Source: Promethearchaeota archaeon
GTDB lineage: Archaea; Asgardarchaeota; Lokiarchaeia; Sigyniarchaeales; SOKP01
Assembly: GCA_016926735.1 (NCBI GenBank)
Contig: JAFGOA010000171.1
Location: 1 to 58,205 of the forward strand
Direction of reading: 5' to 3'
Length of the DNA stretch: 58,205 nt
Each line of letters starts with the position of its first letter. The stretch's first letter is position 1. The position numbers and the translations under genes were made by a program. Below are positions 35,791-43,992 of this stretch, piece by piece. The notes under the pieces were generated by a model. The model made no database searches. It was not told where the DNA came from and saw only the letters and a program-made list of their open reading frames with translations.

Positions 35791-36135
35791 TTACATCTGC
35801 TCAATTATTTTTTTTAATATTATTTCTCCGGTTGCTCCAATCATAACACCTCTATTAACTAAGGTTTCTCCATGAATTTTAATGTCTTTATCTAATAATT
35901 TTCCGTCCTTGAAAAATAGTAGAGTTGGTACAGCATAGACATTCAATATTTGACTTAATTCATGATTTTCATCGATATTAATCTTTATTAATTCTATAAA
36001 CCCTTCATCTCTAAACTTTTCTAAAACGGGTGTTAGTAGTTTACAAGGTCCACACCAATCAGAAGATATGTCTACTATGAGTTTTCCTTTATTAGAGCCA
36101 TCAATACCATATTGCCTTAATTCTTTTATATCCAT
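35791..36135 (-). CDS. Thioredoxin
   Basis: Classic thioredoxin fold: KLIVDISSDWCGPCKLLTPVLEKF with the active site WCGPC at 27-31, the KINIDENHELSQILNVYAVPTLLFFKDGK stretch with cis-Pro, and a C-terminal helix. The insertion IKIHGETLVNRGVMIGATGE near the end replaces the short loop of standard thioredoxins. 114 residues. Starts 46 bp downstream of a TGAATA-N2-TATTCA inverted repeat and precedes the Fe-S flavoprotein gene. Confidence 0.92.
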   Translation of the reverse strand: MDIKELRQYGIDGSNKGKLIVDISSDWCGPCKLLTPVLEKFRDEGFIELIKINIDENHELSQILNVYAVPTLLFFKDGKLLDKDIKIHGETLVNRGVMIGATGEIILKKIIEQM

Positions 36136-36180
36136 ATGATGACCTATGATTTTATTTTCAACGATCTTATCTTATTATAT

Positions 36181-36210
36181 TGAATAAATATTCATGATCG
36201 AATAATCATG
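36181..36210. promoter_or_regulatory. Inverted repeat TGAATA-N2-TATTCA, shared operator 2, plus CATGAT/ATCATG arms
   Basis: TGAATAAATATTCA at 36181-36194 matches the shared operator. Immediately adjoining, CATGAT (36193-36198) and ATCATG (36205-36210) form a second inverted repeat. Both lie directly upstream of the thioredoxin gene. Confidence 0.6.
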
Positions 36211-36534
36211 TAATTAAAAGAATATTCTCTTTTAAGTATTTTGAATAATCATTCAGAAAAAATTTTATACTAAAAATTAGATGATCCGCTTCTAACAAAT
36301 TTAACATAATCAGCATTACCCTCATTGACCTTATTACCCGCTTCATTTCGACGATAATTTTATTTTTGGGAAAATAATTCTTTCTTTCGTTAGCAAAATT
36401 TGTCATTTTTTATAATTAATAATATGTGCATTGATAATTACAAGTCTTTGAAGGAACGGGATCAGTTTCAAATGACTTTCATACTTTCTTGATGGGAACA
36501 GATTCATAAACATTTTTCATGATTACATTATTCA

Positions 36535-36936
36535 CTAAAAATAATGATGATCATGATGCTCATCTGCTTCTGAATGAATCTTTTCAACACCATATCCTTT
36601 ACCTCCTCCTGGAGAACATAGACTTTTACCACCTTCAAGCGTTCCATCTAATATTTTTTTAATAACGTTCTTTATTTTCCCGGTTATTCCCAAAATAACC
36701 TCTATTCCATATTGGTTGAAAAATTGTATGGCTCTCGGACCCATTCCTCCCGTAATCATAATACTTGCACCTTGCTCGTGCACGAATTTTGGGATAGAAC
36801 CAACTTCATGTCCAGGATTGGGAAGTATTTTTTCTTGAACTATTTCATTGTTTTCTATTGTTAAAAATGTAAATTCAGGTGCTCGTCCAAAGTGAGCACA
36901 TATTTCATCTCCATCAGTACTAATGGCAACTTTAAT
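36535..36936 (-). CDS. NifX/NifB-associated family protein (dinitrogenase Fe-Mo cofactor domain), apparent ATT start
   Basis: 133 residues when read from ATT at 36936: K-V-A-I-S-T-D-G-D-E-I start, CAHFGRAPEF, GGMGPRAIQFFNQYGIEVI, then a glycine-rich CSPGGGKGYG and a histidine tail HDHH. This is the COG1433 fold that binds Fe-Mo or other metal clusters. An ATG-only call (36783) would lose the first 51 residues. GGAGGTG at 36945-36951 sits eight bases from ATT, and TAA lies just upstream in frame. A one-base error in the adjacent A9 run would instead put the GTG in frame. Confidence 0.85.
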   Translation of the reverse strand: MKVAISTDGDEICAHFGRAPEFTFLTIENNEIVQEKILPNPGHEVGSIPKFVHEQGASIMITGGMGPRAIQFFNQYGIEVILGITGKIKNVIKKILDGTLEGGKSLCSPGGGKGYGVEKIHSEADEHHDHHYF

Positions 36937-37003
36937 TTTTTTTTCACCTCCTTAAAATTTTACAATAGATAATTTATGTAATATAATTAATATTTTTATT
37001 ATT

Positions 37004-37492
37004 TCATTTGTTTCTGACGGGTTTATATTGATTTTTATAAATTTCAATAGTATGTTTTAATGTTCTTATTGCTAATTCGGCACAATGTTTATGATCCTCG
37101 GGGAGACCTTTTAATGCTTTATCGATGTCTTCTGCTGTTAGTTTTTCTGCATAGTCCAAAGGTTTTTCTTCAATTAAAAGCATTGTTTGACATGCGGCAG
37201 CAAAAGAAGCCCTACACCCATTTGTGATAAAGTTTGCTTTTTCAATTTTATCTCCATTTATTTTTAAAAAAAATTCCATTGAATCTCCACAGGGACCCTC
37301 ATAAGAATGTGATACTGTTATTTCTTCATCAGGCAGCTTACCCCATTTCTGAGGATTATGAAATAAGTTTATAATATACTTATTATATTCTTCTAAATCC
37401 TTTTCTTTTAAGTCTCCTTGAAGTTTTTTTATAAAATCATTAGATTTATTTTTAGACACGTCTTTTGAACCAATTTTAATTCTTTTATCCAT
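37004..37492 (-). CDS. NifU/IscU-like Fe-S scaffold protein
   Basis: The three cluster-ligand cysteines of the IscU fold are present: GPCGDSMEF (Cys68), TNGCRAS (Cys93) and HKHCAELA (Cys137). The preceding 50 residues are an extra helical N-terminal part (NPQKWGKLPDEE is common in anaerobe homologues). It should assemble or carry Fe-S clusters for the neighbouring Fe-S proteins. It begins 51 bp downstream of the best copy of the shared palindrome. No NifS/IscS gene is in the window. Confidence 0.88.
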   Translation of the reverse strand: MDKRIKIGSKDVSKNKSNDFIKKLQGDLKEKDLEEYNKYIINLFHNPQKWGKLPDEEITVSHSYEGPCGDSMEFFLKINGDKIEKANFITNGCRASFAAACQTMLLIEEKPLDYAEKLTAEDIDKALKGLPEDHKHCAELAIRTLKHTIEIYKNQYKPVRNK

Positions 37493-37542
37493 GATAGATT
37501 TTCTTCTTAATCATGGAAATTTATATATTATTTTAATTAATC

Positions 37543-37558
37543 ATGAATAATTATTCAT
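37543..37558. promoter_or_regulatory. 16-bp perfect palindrome, shared operator 3
   Basis: ATGAATAATTATTCAT equals its reverse complement and contains TGAATA-N2-TATTCA. It lies 51 bp upstream of the NifU-like gene. The shape resembles ArsR/SmtB-type metal-responsive sites (family knowledge); the binding protein is not identified. Confidence 0.65.
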
Positions 37559-37644
37559 TATGTATATTAATATTTTTTTAATCTTATAATAGCTTTAAGG
37601 TGAGATATAATTCGCTTGATATTGTAAGAATGAGATGGAACTAT

Positions 37645-37758
37645 TTAAGAATCATCTAAGATCGTTCCAATAATACGATTATTATCAATATCCATTGTTA
37701 AAATGAAAATAAATAAAAGATTTTTAAATTTAGAGAATATGATATAAATTTCTTTCAT
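37645..37758 (-). CDS. Possible 37-residue ORF
   Basis: ATG-started ORF with a hydrophobic centre and an acidic end (L-T-M-D-I-D-N-N-R-I-I-G-T-I-L-D-D-S) inside the 37493-37843 gap. The ending looks protein-like, so it may be a small protein or a fragment. Nothing else in that gap except the palindrome. Confidence 0.3.
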   Translation of the reverse strand: MKEIYIIFSKFKNLLFIFILTMDIDNNRIIGTILDDS

Positions 37759-37843
37759 ATGTAAGACTATAAGGTTATATTTGTTTTAATTACAAAAAAA
37801 GAAAAAAAAGAAAATATTTGGATAATTTAACTACAATATAAAA

Positions 37844-40075
37844 TTATAATACTATTCCTCCATCAACAATATCCCAATTATAATTATCTTTAAGATATTG
37901 TCTTGCATCAGCAGCAGCTCCCAAGCTATATTTTGACCCACCAGCAACAAAACGTACGTCAAATTGTAGAGAGGGTAAACTTGCCCATCCTATTAATAAA
38001 CTATCATAATTTACCGTAGATAAAGTGACATATCTAAACATATTATCCATGTTTGAAACACTAGAAATATTCCAACTCCCAATATTTTGATCAAAAGAAG
38101 AAGCTTCTGAGAACATATAACTCATATCGGTAACATAAGAAACACTCCAATTCCCGATATCTTGGTTAAAAGAAGAAGCTTCTGAGAACATATAACTCAT
38201 ATCTGTAACACTAGAAACACTCCAATTCCCGATATCTTGGTTAAAAGAAGAAGCTCCTGAGAACATATGATTCATATCTGTAACATTAGAAACAGTCCAA
38301 TTCCCGATATCTTGGTTAAAATCCCAAGCTTCTGAGAACATATGATTCATATCTGTAACATTGGAAACAGTCCAATTCCCGATATCTTGGTTAAAGTCAT
38401 AAGCAGCAGTGAACATATAACTCATATCTAAAACATTGGAAATATTCCACTTATCGAGAGGTTGATTGAAATAATGAGCCTCTCTGAATAAACTAGCCAT
38501 ATTTGTAACACTAGATACAGTCCAATTTCCAATATCTTGGTCGAAGGAGGTTGCAAAGTAGAACATAGCTTCCATGCTTTCAACATTGGATACATTCCAG
38601 TTTCCGATAGATTGATTGAAGTAAAAAGTATCAGAAAACATATAACTCATATCTATAACATTGGAAACATTCCATTTATCAAGAGGTTGATTGAAATAAT
38701 AAGCCTGATGGAACATATGTCTCATATCTATAACATTGGAAACATTCCATTTATTGATATTTTGATTGAAGGATTGAGCCCTATAGAACATACCGTACAT
38801 AATCTCAACTCCTGAGACATTCCAATCACCAATAGGTTGGTTAAAGTCATAAGCACTAGCGAACATATTACTCATATCGATAACATGGGAAACAGTCCAA
38901 TTTTCGATATTTTGGTTGAAATCACTAGCACCGGCAAATAATCCACTCATATCTCTAACATTGGAAACATCCCATCCACCTATAGATTGATTAAAAGAAG
39001 TAGCTAAATAAAACATACTATTCATGTTTTCAACGCTGGAAACATCCCATTCTCCAATATTTTGGTTGAAATCAGAAGCTCTTTCGAACATATTACTCAT
39101 GTCTGTAACACTGAAAACAGTCCAATTTCCAATATCTTGGTTAAAAGAAAGAGCTAAATTGAACATATTATTCATATCTAAAACATTAGATACATTCCAA
39201 TTTCCTATATCCTCATTAAAGTTATCAGCAGAAAAGAACATATAACTCATATCTGTAACGTTAGAAACATCCCAACTATTCATATTTCCAGAATTACCAA
39301 GAAAATTACATCCTCTAAAGGCTTGATAGAGTGTAGTTGTCCCTGTTAGGTCTAAAGTATCTGTAGCAGTGATATTTAAATTATAACATCCATAGAAATA
39401 GCTACCAGAATTTCCTAATCTTAAATCACCCCATTGTTGAATTTTAAGTAATTTAATCCAATCACCTCCATCATTAAATCTCCATCCAATCAAAGTACCA
39501 TCGATTCTAATCGTGTATACTCCTATTGAAGTATATGTATGAGTTACTTCATCTTGATCCCAGTTTGTAATTGTATCAGCAGTTCCATCGCCCCAAATCA
39601 CTGTAAAATTATAGATTCCACTTGATTCCAATGGTAATTTAACCTGATGCTCATTAGTAGACTCTGTACTTGTCCTATATGTATCCCATATTGAAACAAA
39701 AGATGATCCAGACTCTATTGCATCAACGACGAATGAAACTGATGCTGTCCCAATATTTCCAGCTGAATCATTTGCCCATGCAGTTATAGTATTCAAACCT
39801 TCACTAAATGTAATGGAATGTGGGGACGTATAAGTTACATTCGAGCCATCATTCCATTTATACCAGATAGTATCGATTGCGATATTATCTAACGCTGAAA
39901 TCTCTAATAATTGACTAGCATCATAATAAGTGGTGCTTATAGGACTATTTATTTCTATTGTTGGATTTATTGTATCCTTCTTTTCAATAGGTAAAAGTAG
40001 TACTACACCAATAATAATAGAACTTATAGCAATGATTGATGTTATGAATATTGCTATAATTTTTTTATTAATCAT
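37844..40075 (-). CDS. Large surface protein with 16 DUF285 (BspA-like) repeats
   Basis: A single N-terminal hydrophobic segment (residues 5-30) anchors or exports the protein. An Ig-like domain follows at about 37-118 ([15 protein letters not shown] ... [17 protein letters not shown]), then a PKD-like stretch with [14 protein letters not shown]. From about 265 to 670 run sixteen repeats of 25 residues on the pattern [25 protein letters not shown], typical of DUF285 surface proteins of mycoplasmas and other host-attached microbes. The last repeats are nearly identical at DNA level (38060-38400), so copy number probably varies. Likely adhesion. Confidence 0.92.
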   Translation of the reverse strand: MINKKIIAIFITSIIAISSIIIGVVLLLPIEKKDTINPTIEINSPISTTYYDASQLLEISALDNIAIDTIWYKWNDGSNVTYTSPHSITFSEGLNTITAWANDSAGNIGTASVSFVVDAIESGSSFVSIWDTYRTSTESTNEHQVKLPLESSGIYNFTVIWGDGTADTITNWDQDEVTHTYTSIGVYTIRIDGTLIGWRFNDGGDWIKLLKIQQWGDLRLGNSGSYFYGCYNLNITATDTLDLTGTTTLYQAFRGCNFLGNSGNMNSWDVSNVTDMSYMFFSADNFNEDIGNWNVSNVLDMNNMFNLALSFNQDIGNWTVFSVTDMSNMFERASDFNQNIGEWDVSSVENMNSMFYLATSFNQSIGGWDVSNVRDMSGLFAGASDFNQNIENWTVSHVIDMSNMFASAYDFNQPIGDWNVSGVEIMYGMFYRAQSFNQNINKWNVSNVIDMRHMFHQAYYFNQPLDKWNVSNVIDMSYMFSDTFYFNQSIGNWNVSNVESMEAMFYFATSFDQDIGNWTVSSVTNMASLFREAHYFNQPLDKWNISNVLDMSYMFTAAYDFNQDIGNWTVSNVTDMNHMFSEAWDFNQDIGNWTVSNVTDMNHMFSGASSFNQDIGNWSVSSVTDMSYMFSEASSFNQDIGNWSVSYVTDMSYMFSEASSFDQNIGSWNISSVSNMDNMFRYVTLSTVNYDSLLIGWASLPSLQFDVRFVAGGSKYSLGAAADARQYLKDNYNWDIVDGGIVL
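38060..39285 (-). repeat. 75-bp tandem repeat array inside the DUF285 gene
   Basis: Sixteen units of 75 bp in frame encode the 25-residue repeats. Units at 38100-38400 are the most alike, older ones to the right are diverged, which suggests recent expansion at the 3' end of the gene. Confidence 0.85.
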
Positions 40076-40583
40076 TATATTCTAACACCAATATATAATT
40101 TGTTATTAAATTTCAATTTAAATACTAATTATATATTTTTTTTATTTATTAATAATTGTTAAAATTAAATAATTCTTAAAAAAGAATAAGGTATAATTTT
40201 CGCCCTATTTCTTAAAAGGATTGGATAATAGAGACAATTTTTTGTAATATTTTATATTTTATCTAATTAATATCTCTTCAGCTCAAATTCTAACTCAAAC
40301 TATAAAATTGAACTATCTATTTTATGTGAAATTATATGTCTCAGGAGATATTTTTTTTAATTTGGTAAAAATAAACTATCAAAAATAGAAATAATATTAA
40401 AAAAAATGGGTAAATAATATTTGGGTATAATCTATATAAATCAGTTCTTAGGGATTTTACAAATAATATTATATAAAATAGTTCGAAAACTACACCTTAA
40501 ATCTTTATATTTGGATAGATTTTTATCATGTAAAAAATACTCTAAAAAAATAAAACATTATAAAAGAGTTGTTCTAATAAAAT
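40076..40583. other. Intergenic region, 508 bp
   Basis: A/T-rich spacer between divergent genes. I see a TATA-like stretch (TTTATATTTGG, about 40504) for the gene at 40584 and promoter-like A/T for the DUF285 gene near 40090-40150. No supported ORF or repeat. Confidence 0.4.
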
Positions 40584-40808
40584 ATGTCTAATAAACAAAA
40601 TACAAAAAAATCAAAAATGGGAGCTGCAACTAAAATAGGAATTGCGATATCATTAGGAATTTCATTTGGTGCTATTCTCGCAGTTATATTTGGGTTAATT
40701 TTCGACAACATGAGTATTGGTATAATAGTTACAGTATCAATAGGAGTTGCGATTGGTCCATCAATTGGGCTTGTTATAGATCAAAGCAAACAATCTCATC
40801 ATAAGTAA
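40584..40808 (+). CDS. Small glycine-rich two-helix membrane protein
   Basis: 74 residues: a charged start (MSNKQNTKKSK), two hydrophobic helices rich in Gly, Ala and Ile (about 15-38 and 44-64) and a short polar tail with histidines. The even, small-residue pattern (GIAISLGISFGAILAVIFG, then GVAIGPSIGLVI) resembles glycine-zipper small membrane proteins. Function unknown. Confidence 0.65.
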   Translation: MSNKQNTKKSKMGAATKIGIAISLGISFGAILAVIFGLIFDNMSIGIIVTVSIGVAIGPSIGLVIDQSKQSHHK

Positions 40809-40954
40809 AAAGCCTCTTTATTATTTTTATTAAAAATTAACACAAATAAATCTTTTTTTTTTTGGATAAGTCTATAAAATTTGGATGAATTTAGAAAAGG
40901 AGAATTATCTTTAGCCTAATTTGGATAACTAATCCTTTCACAAAGGGTTAATAT

Positions 40955-41056
40955 CTATTCTGATTGTATTTTTTCAGAAGATTTATCTGGATCTAAAATA
41001 CCAGAAATAAGGAGATTATATTCTTTTGATATTTTGAGTTGTTTACTTGAATCTTC
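40955..41056 (-). pseudogene. C-terminal remnant of a nucleotidyltransferase paralogue
   Basis: The minus strand encodes EDSSKQLKISKEYNLLISGI and ends EKIQSE before TAG. It matches the last 32 residues of the nucleotidyltransferase at 25655 (EESSKELNISKEYSLLTSGI ... EKIHSK) at most positions. A TAA precedes it and nothing else of the gene is left, so a second copy of that toxin-like gene was lost here. Confidence 0.75.
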
Positions 41057-41131
41057 TTAAAGATATTAATTTGGATTATATTTTCTTCTACTTAATTCTT
41101 TTAATCTCTAAATTATTTAATTCTATTTATA

Positions 41132-41380
41132 TTATTCAAAAGTGATATTTCTCAGAACATCTTCTAATAAGATTTTTCGATCATTGGGTGTTAAAGCAAG
41201 CATTTCTTTAATAAAAAGTTGTTTTTCTTCATTATCCTGCCATTTAATTTGATTTACTTTATTAAAGAAATCCTTCTCTAATAAGGTTATTATTATCTCT
41301 TTTGATTTATCTAGTCTCTCAATGAAATATTTCTCTTTAAAAAGTTCTATTAGATGATTATTTTTATATTCCATTTTCAT
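41132..41380 (-). CDS. Small hypothetical protein, 82 residues
   Basis: Charged helical protein (FKEKYFIERLDKSKEIIITLLEK, then ALTPNDRKILLEDVLRNI). It lies directly upstream, on the same strand, of the nucleotidyltransferase remnant at 40955. Its position mirrors that of the small partner gene before the intact nucleotidyltransferase at 25655, but the sequences are not clearly related. Confidence 0.5.
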   Translation of the reverse strand: MKMEYKNNHLIELFKEKYFIERLDKSKEIIITLLEKDFFNKVNQIKWQDNEEKQLFIKEMLALTPNDRKILLEDVLRNITFE

Positions 41381-41820
41381 AGTTGTCTTTCAATATCTCT
41401 TATTTTAATTCTCTATTCTTTTTATTCTTTCAAATTTTTAATAGTTCTTTTCAATTTTATCCTACTTTTTTTTAAAATATTCAATTTCATAATCTTTCTG
41501 ATACTTACATATTCTTTATGAATTATACGCTAGAAAGGAGTATTAGATTTCTCTTTTCTACCATGGTATTTAATTGGTTATTTAATAATCTTCTCTAGGA
41601 TAATTTGCCTATTAGTAATAAAATTAATCATTTTCTAAATATAAATATTTTGTATAAAATCTTAATATTCTCTGACTTAAGAAAATAAAAGACATTTCTT
41701 AATTGAAATACTTGTTTTTTATGATTAGAGAATGTTTGAAAATAGGAAATATATCCTATAGAAGATTTAGATATAAATAAACATAATTTTAATAATAATT
41801 GATAAATTTAATCAAGTAGA
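41381..41820. other. Intergenic region, 440 bp
   Basis: No gene supported. AGATATAAATAAAC near 41768 is a good TATA element for the glycosylase gene, about 50 bp before its ATG. The left two-thirds is T-rich without clear signals. Confidence 0.4.
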
Positions 41821-42390
41821 ATGAATAAAAAGCGATGTTGGAAAACGGAAGATACCCTAATGATCAAATACCACGATGAAGAATGGGGAAATCCTATTCA
41901 TGATGATACAAAATTATATGAATTTTTGATATTAGAAGGAGTTCAAGCAGGATTATCATGGCAGACTATATTAAATCGAAGAGAAAACTATCGAATTGCT
42001 TTTGATCAATTTGACTATAGGAAAATTGCACTTTATGATGAAGATAAGATTAATTTATTACTAAACGATAGAGAAATAATTAGAAATAGTTTGAAAATTA
42101 ATGCTGCTGTTATAAATGCTAAAGCATTTCTCAAAATTCAAAAGCAATATGGAAGTTTTGATAAATATCTTTGGAGTTTTACTGAGAATAAACCAATAAT
42201 TAATGAATATAAAGATTTTAAAGATGTCCCTTCAAAAACAGAATTATCAGAAACTATCAGTAAGGATTTAAGAAAAAAAGGATTTAAATTTGTTGGTCCA
42301 ACAATTATATATGCATTCATGCAAGCAATAGGAATGGTAAATGATCATTTAGTTTATTGTTATAGATATCATGAGATAAATAAGAAATAA
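41821..42390 (+). CDS. tag: DNA-3-methyladenine glycosylase I
   Basis: Base-excision repair of N3-methyladenine. The Tag fold is complete: RCWKTEDTLMIKYHDEEWG with zinc ligands Cys6 and His18, EFLILEGVQAGLSWQTIL with the catalytic-site Glu39, LRKKGFKFVGPTIIYAFMQAIGMVNDH and zinc ligands His176 and Cys180. Length 189 is normal. Tag is mainly bacterial, so this is probably an acquired gene. Monocistronic with its own TATA-like box. Confidence 0.95.
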   Translation: MNKKRCWKTEDTLMIKYHDEEWGNPIHDDTKLYEFLILEGVQAGLSWQTILNRRENYRIAFDQFDYRKIALYDEDKINLLLNDREIIRNSLKINAAVINAKAFLKIQKQYGSFDKYLWSFTENKPIINEYKDFKDVPSKTELSETISKDLRKKGFKFVGPTIIYAFMQAIGMVNDHLVYCYRYHEINKK

Positions 42391-42442
42391 TCCCATATGA
42401 ATCAAAGGGATGATTAAAAAGATTTAAAATTATAAGGTTATA

Positions 42443-42901
42443 TTAAAATAACTTCACAATCTCTTGTAGGGTTATCCTCAATCTCATTTGGTTTTCTATA
42501 AAAAATTCTTTAAACCATGGCAATATATCATCCGGAATCGTTAAGACAGCATTTTCCTTTTTATCTTCTCTAAGGAAAATCAAACTAATTATATAAAACT
42601 TTTTAAGAGTGTCATTTATCATTTGTAAAGAAAAATATGGGATATCAGCTATTTTCACCTTATCTATGATTTCTTTTCTCCCTGTTTTAGAGATAAGAGA
42701 TATAAAATAGATACATAAATCAGATAAAGATTTAAACAAATCTATTATAAAATTTTTCTTACTCATTGATTGATCTAATAATTCAACCAATCGCTGTTTA
42801 TCCAATCTTCCATAACCCGAGATTTTCAAATTCATACATATCGCCTTTAGTTCATCTATCGTATATTGGTTTAAAATATCACGTAATTTCATATTTATCA
42901 C
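42443..42901 (-). CDS. SAP/Rho-N-like domain protein, unknown
   Basis: The first 45 residues (LRDILNQYTIDELKAICMNLKISGYGRLDKQRLVELLDQ) match the SAP / Rho-N helix-extended-helix fold, which binds nucleic acids. The remaining 105 residues are helical with some hydrophobic stretches and no known motif. A GTG start gives M-I-N-M-K-L; ATG three codons in (42892) is the more likely start, with GGAAGTG upstream. Overlaps the preceding small ORF by 23 bp. Confidence 0.65.
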   Translation of the reverse strand: MINMKLRDILNQYTIDELKAICMNLKISGYGRLDKQRLVELLDQSMSKKNFIIDLFKSLSDLCIYFISLISKTGRKEIIDKVKIADIPYFSLQMINDTLKKFYIISLIFLREDKKENAVLTIPDDILPWFKEFFIENQMRLRITLQEIVKLF

Positions 42902-43004
42902 TTCCTAATTTAATTAACGGTTTTATAAAATAATTTTCCATTAATTCAGATAAGAAAATGAGTCTCAAATAAATTAGTTTATGTTTAGTCTTTTCTTCAG
43001 ACAT
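42879..43004 (-). CDS. Possible 41-residue upstream protein
   Basis: An ATG preceded by AGGAAGG opens a 41-codon frame (M-S-E-E-K-T-K-H-K-L-I-Y-L-R-L-I-F-L-S-E-L) that ends inside the next gene. It has a better ribosome-binding site than that gene, so it may be a coupled leader or small protein. Confidence 0.4.
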   Translation of the reverse strand: MSEEKTKHKLIYLRLIFLSELMENYFIKPLIKLGSDKYEIT

Positions 43005-43080
43005 TCCTTCCTAAAATTCAATCATAATTACTCAAGAAAATCCCTCCCTTTACATTATCAGGTATTTTTTTTTAGAAATT

Positions 43081-43764
43081 TTAATTTTTAAATTTTCCAA
43101 AAAAAAACTCCATAGCAATAATTTCTGCATCTCTTATATGTTTATTTACAGCAGATATGCTTATTCCAAAATGATCTGCTATTTTCTTAGAAGATATCTT
43201 TTTTGGGGAGTTAAAAAATCCATTTTTAGCAGCATATGTAGAGATCTCTTTTTGTCGTTTTGTGAAATTAGGAAATGCTGCAGAATATGGACCAATAATA
43301 CTATCGATATTTTTAATATTATTAATATCTGTTATACTTATTATTTGAAAAGATTCAGTAAATTTTTCGATTGTATTATATAATTTTGAGATATAATCTT
43401 CATGTGATATCAAGTTAATAAGTAATACTTCTTGAGAGATATAGATTGGAAAGATTAAAGCCCAAGGTCCAGAATCAATAATAGGAAAAAATCCCGTGGA
43501 ACTATTCTGGTACATTATACATATAATCTCATCATCAGTTTGCTCAATAATTTGAAAAGTTTCTGGATTAAATCTACTCTTTACCTCAAATATTAAATTA
43601 TGCATAGAATCGGGGTTAAATTTAATTCGTTGAAGCGAAAAGAATTGATTTTGAGAATATTGAAAGGCTTTTAATATTTCAACTGATTTTAACTCTTTAA
43701 ATAATTCTGAAAATCCTATATGTTCTAGGAAATTACCTGAAATTTGTAATCTAATAATTTTCAT
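43081..43764 (-). CDS. Bat-type HTH (HTH_10) transcriptional regulator
   Basis: The C terminus (about residues 165-227) is the bacterio-opsin activator HTH: FTKRQKEISTYAAKNGFFNSPKKISSKKIADHFGISISAVNKHIRDAE. The N-terminal 160 residues form an alpha/beta sensor-like region (KIIRLQISGNFLEHIGFSELFKEL, IIEQTDDEIICIMYQNS) typical of this archaeal family. Such proteins control metabolic or stress genes. A GC-rich palindrome lies 55 bp upstream of its start. Confidence 0.88.
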   Translation of the reverse strand: MKIIRLQISGNFLEHIGFSELFKELKSVEILKAFQYSQNQFFSLQRIKFNPDSMHNLIFEVKSRFNPETFQIIEQTDDEIICIMYQNSSTGFFPIIDSGPWALIFPIYISQEVLLINLISHEDYISKLYNTIEKFTESFQIISITDINNIKNIDSIIGPYSAAFPNFTKRQKEISTYAAKNGFFNSPKKISSKKIADHFGISISAVNKHIRDAEIIAMEFFFGKFKN

Positions 43765-43818
43765 AACTTATTTTAATTCCTTATATTTAAATGTTAAAAT
43801 AAAATCCAATATTTATTA

Positions 43819-43832
43819 GTTGCGATCGCAAC
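43819..43832. promoter_or_regulatory. GC-rich 14-bp palindrome GTTGCGATCGCAAC
   Basis: An exact palindrome with eight G/C bases in otherwise A/T sequence, between the divergent Bat-type regulator (start 43764) and the epimerase gene. Candidate operator for the regulator. Confidence 0.6.
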
Positions 43833-43992
43833 CATATCATTGATTAATTTGAATTAATATAATTTTATCATAAGGAATTATATGTTCTAAGGGATTGAGG
43901 GAATAATTTTATAAAAATAAGGTAAATATTATTCAGTTCTATTGAGTTCTAAAACGATTCCTTATAATATATTAAATTTAAAGGGTGTTAAA

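Noticed and set aside
36206-36406. 66-codon minus-strand ORF
   Set aside because: Codon pattern is poor in that frame; a neighbouring frame looks partly protein-like (N-E-A-G-N-K-V-N-E-G-N-A-D-Y-V), so at most it is a decayed remnant.
38537-39245. Plus-strand ORFs within the DUF285 gene
   Set aside because: They mirror the 75-bp repeat on the opposite strand; the minus-strand protein has clear domains.
38060-39285. CRISPR-like array
   Set aside because: The regular 75-bp units are in-frame protein repeats, with no separate spacers and no cas genes in the window.
43821-43830. Cyanobacterial HIP1 element (GCGATCGC)
   Set aside because: Single copy, part of a longer palindrome, and nothing else in the window looks cyanobacterial.
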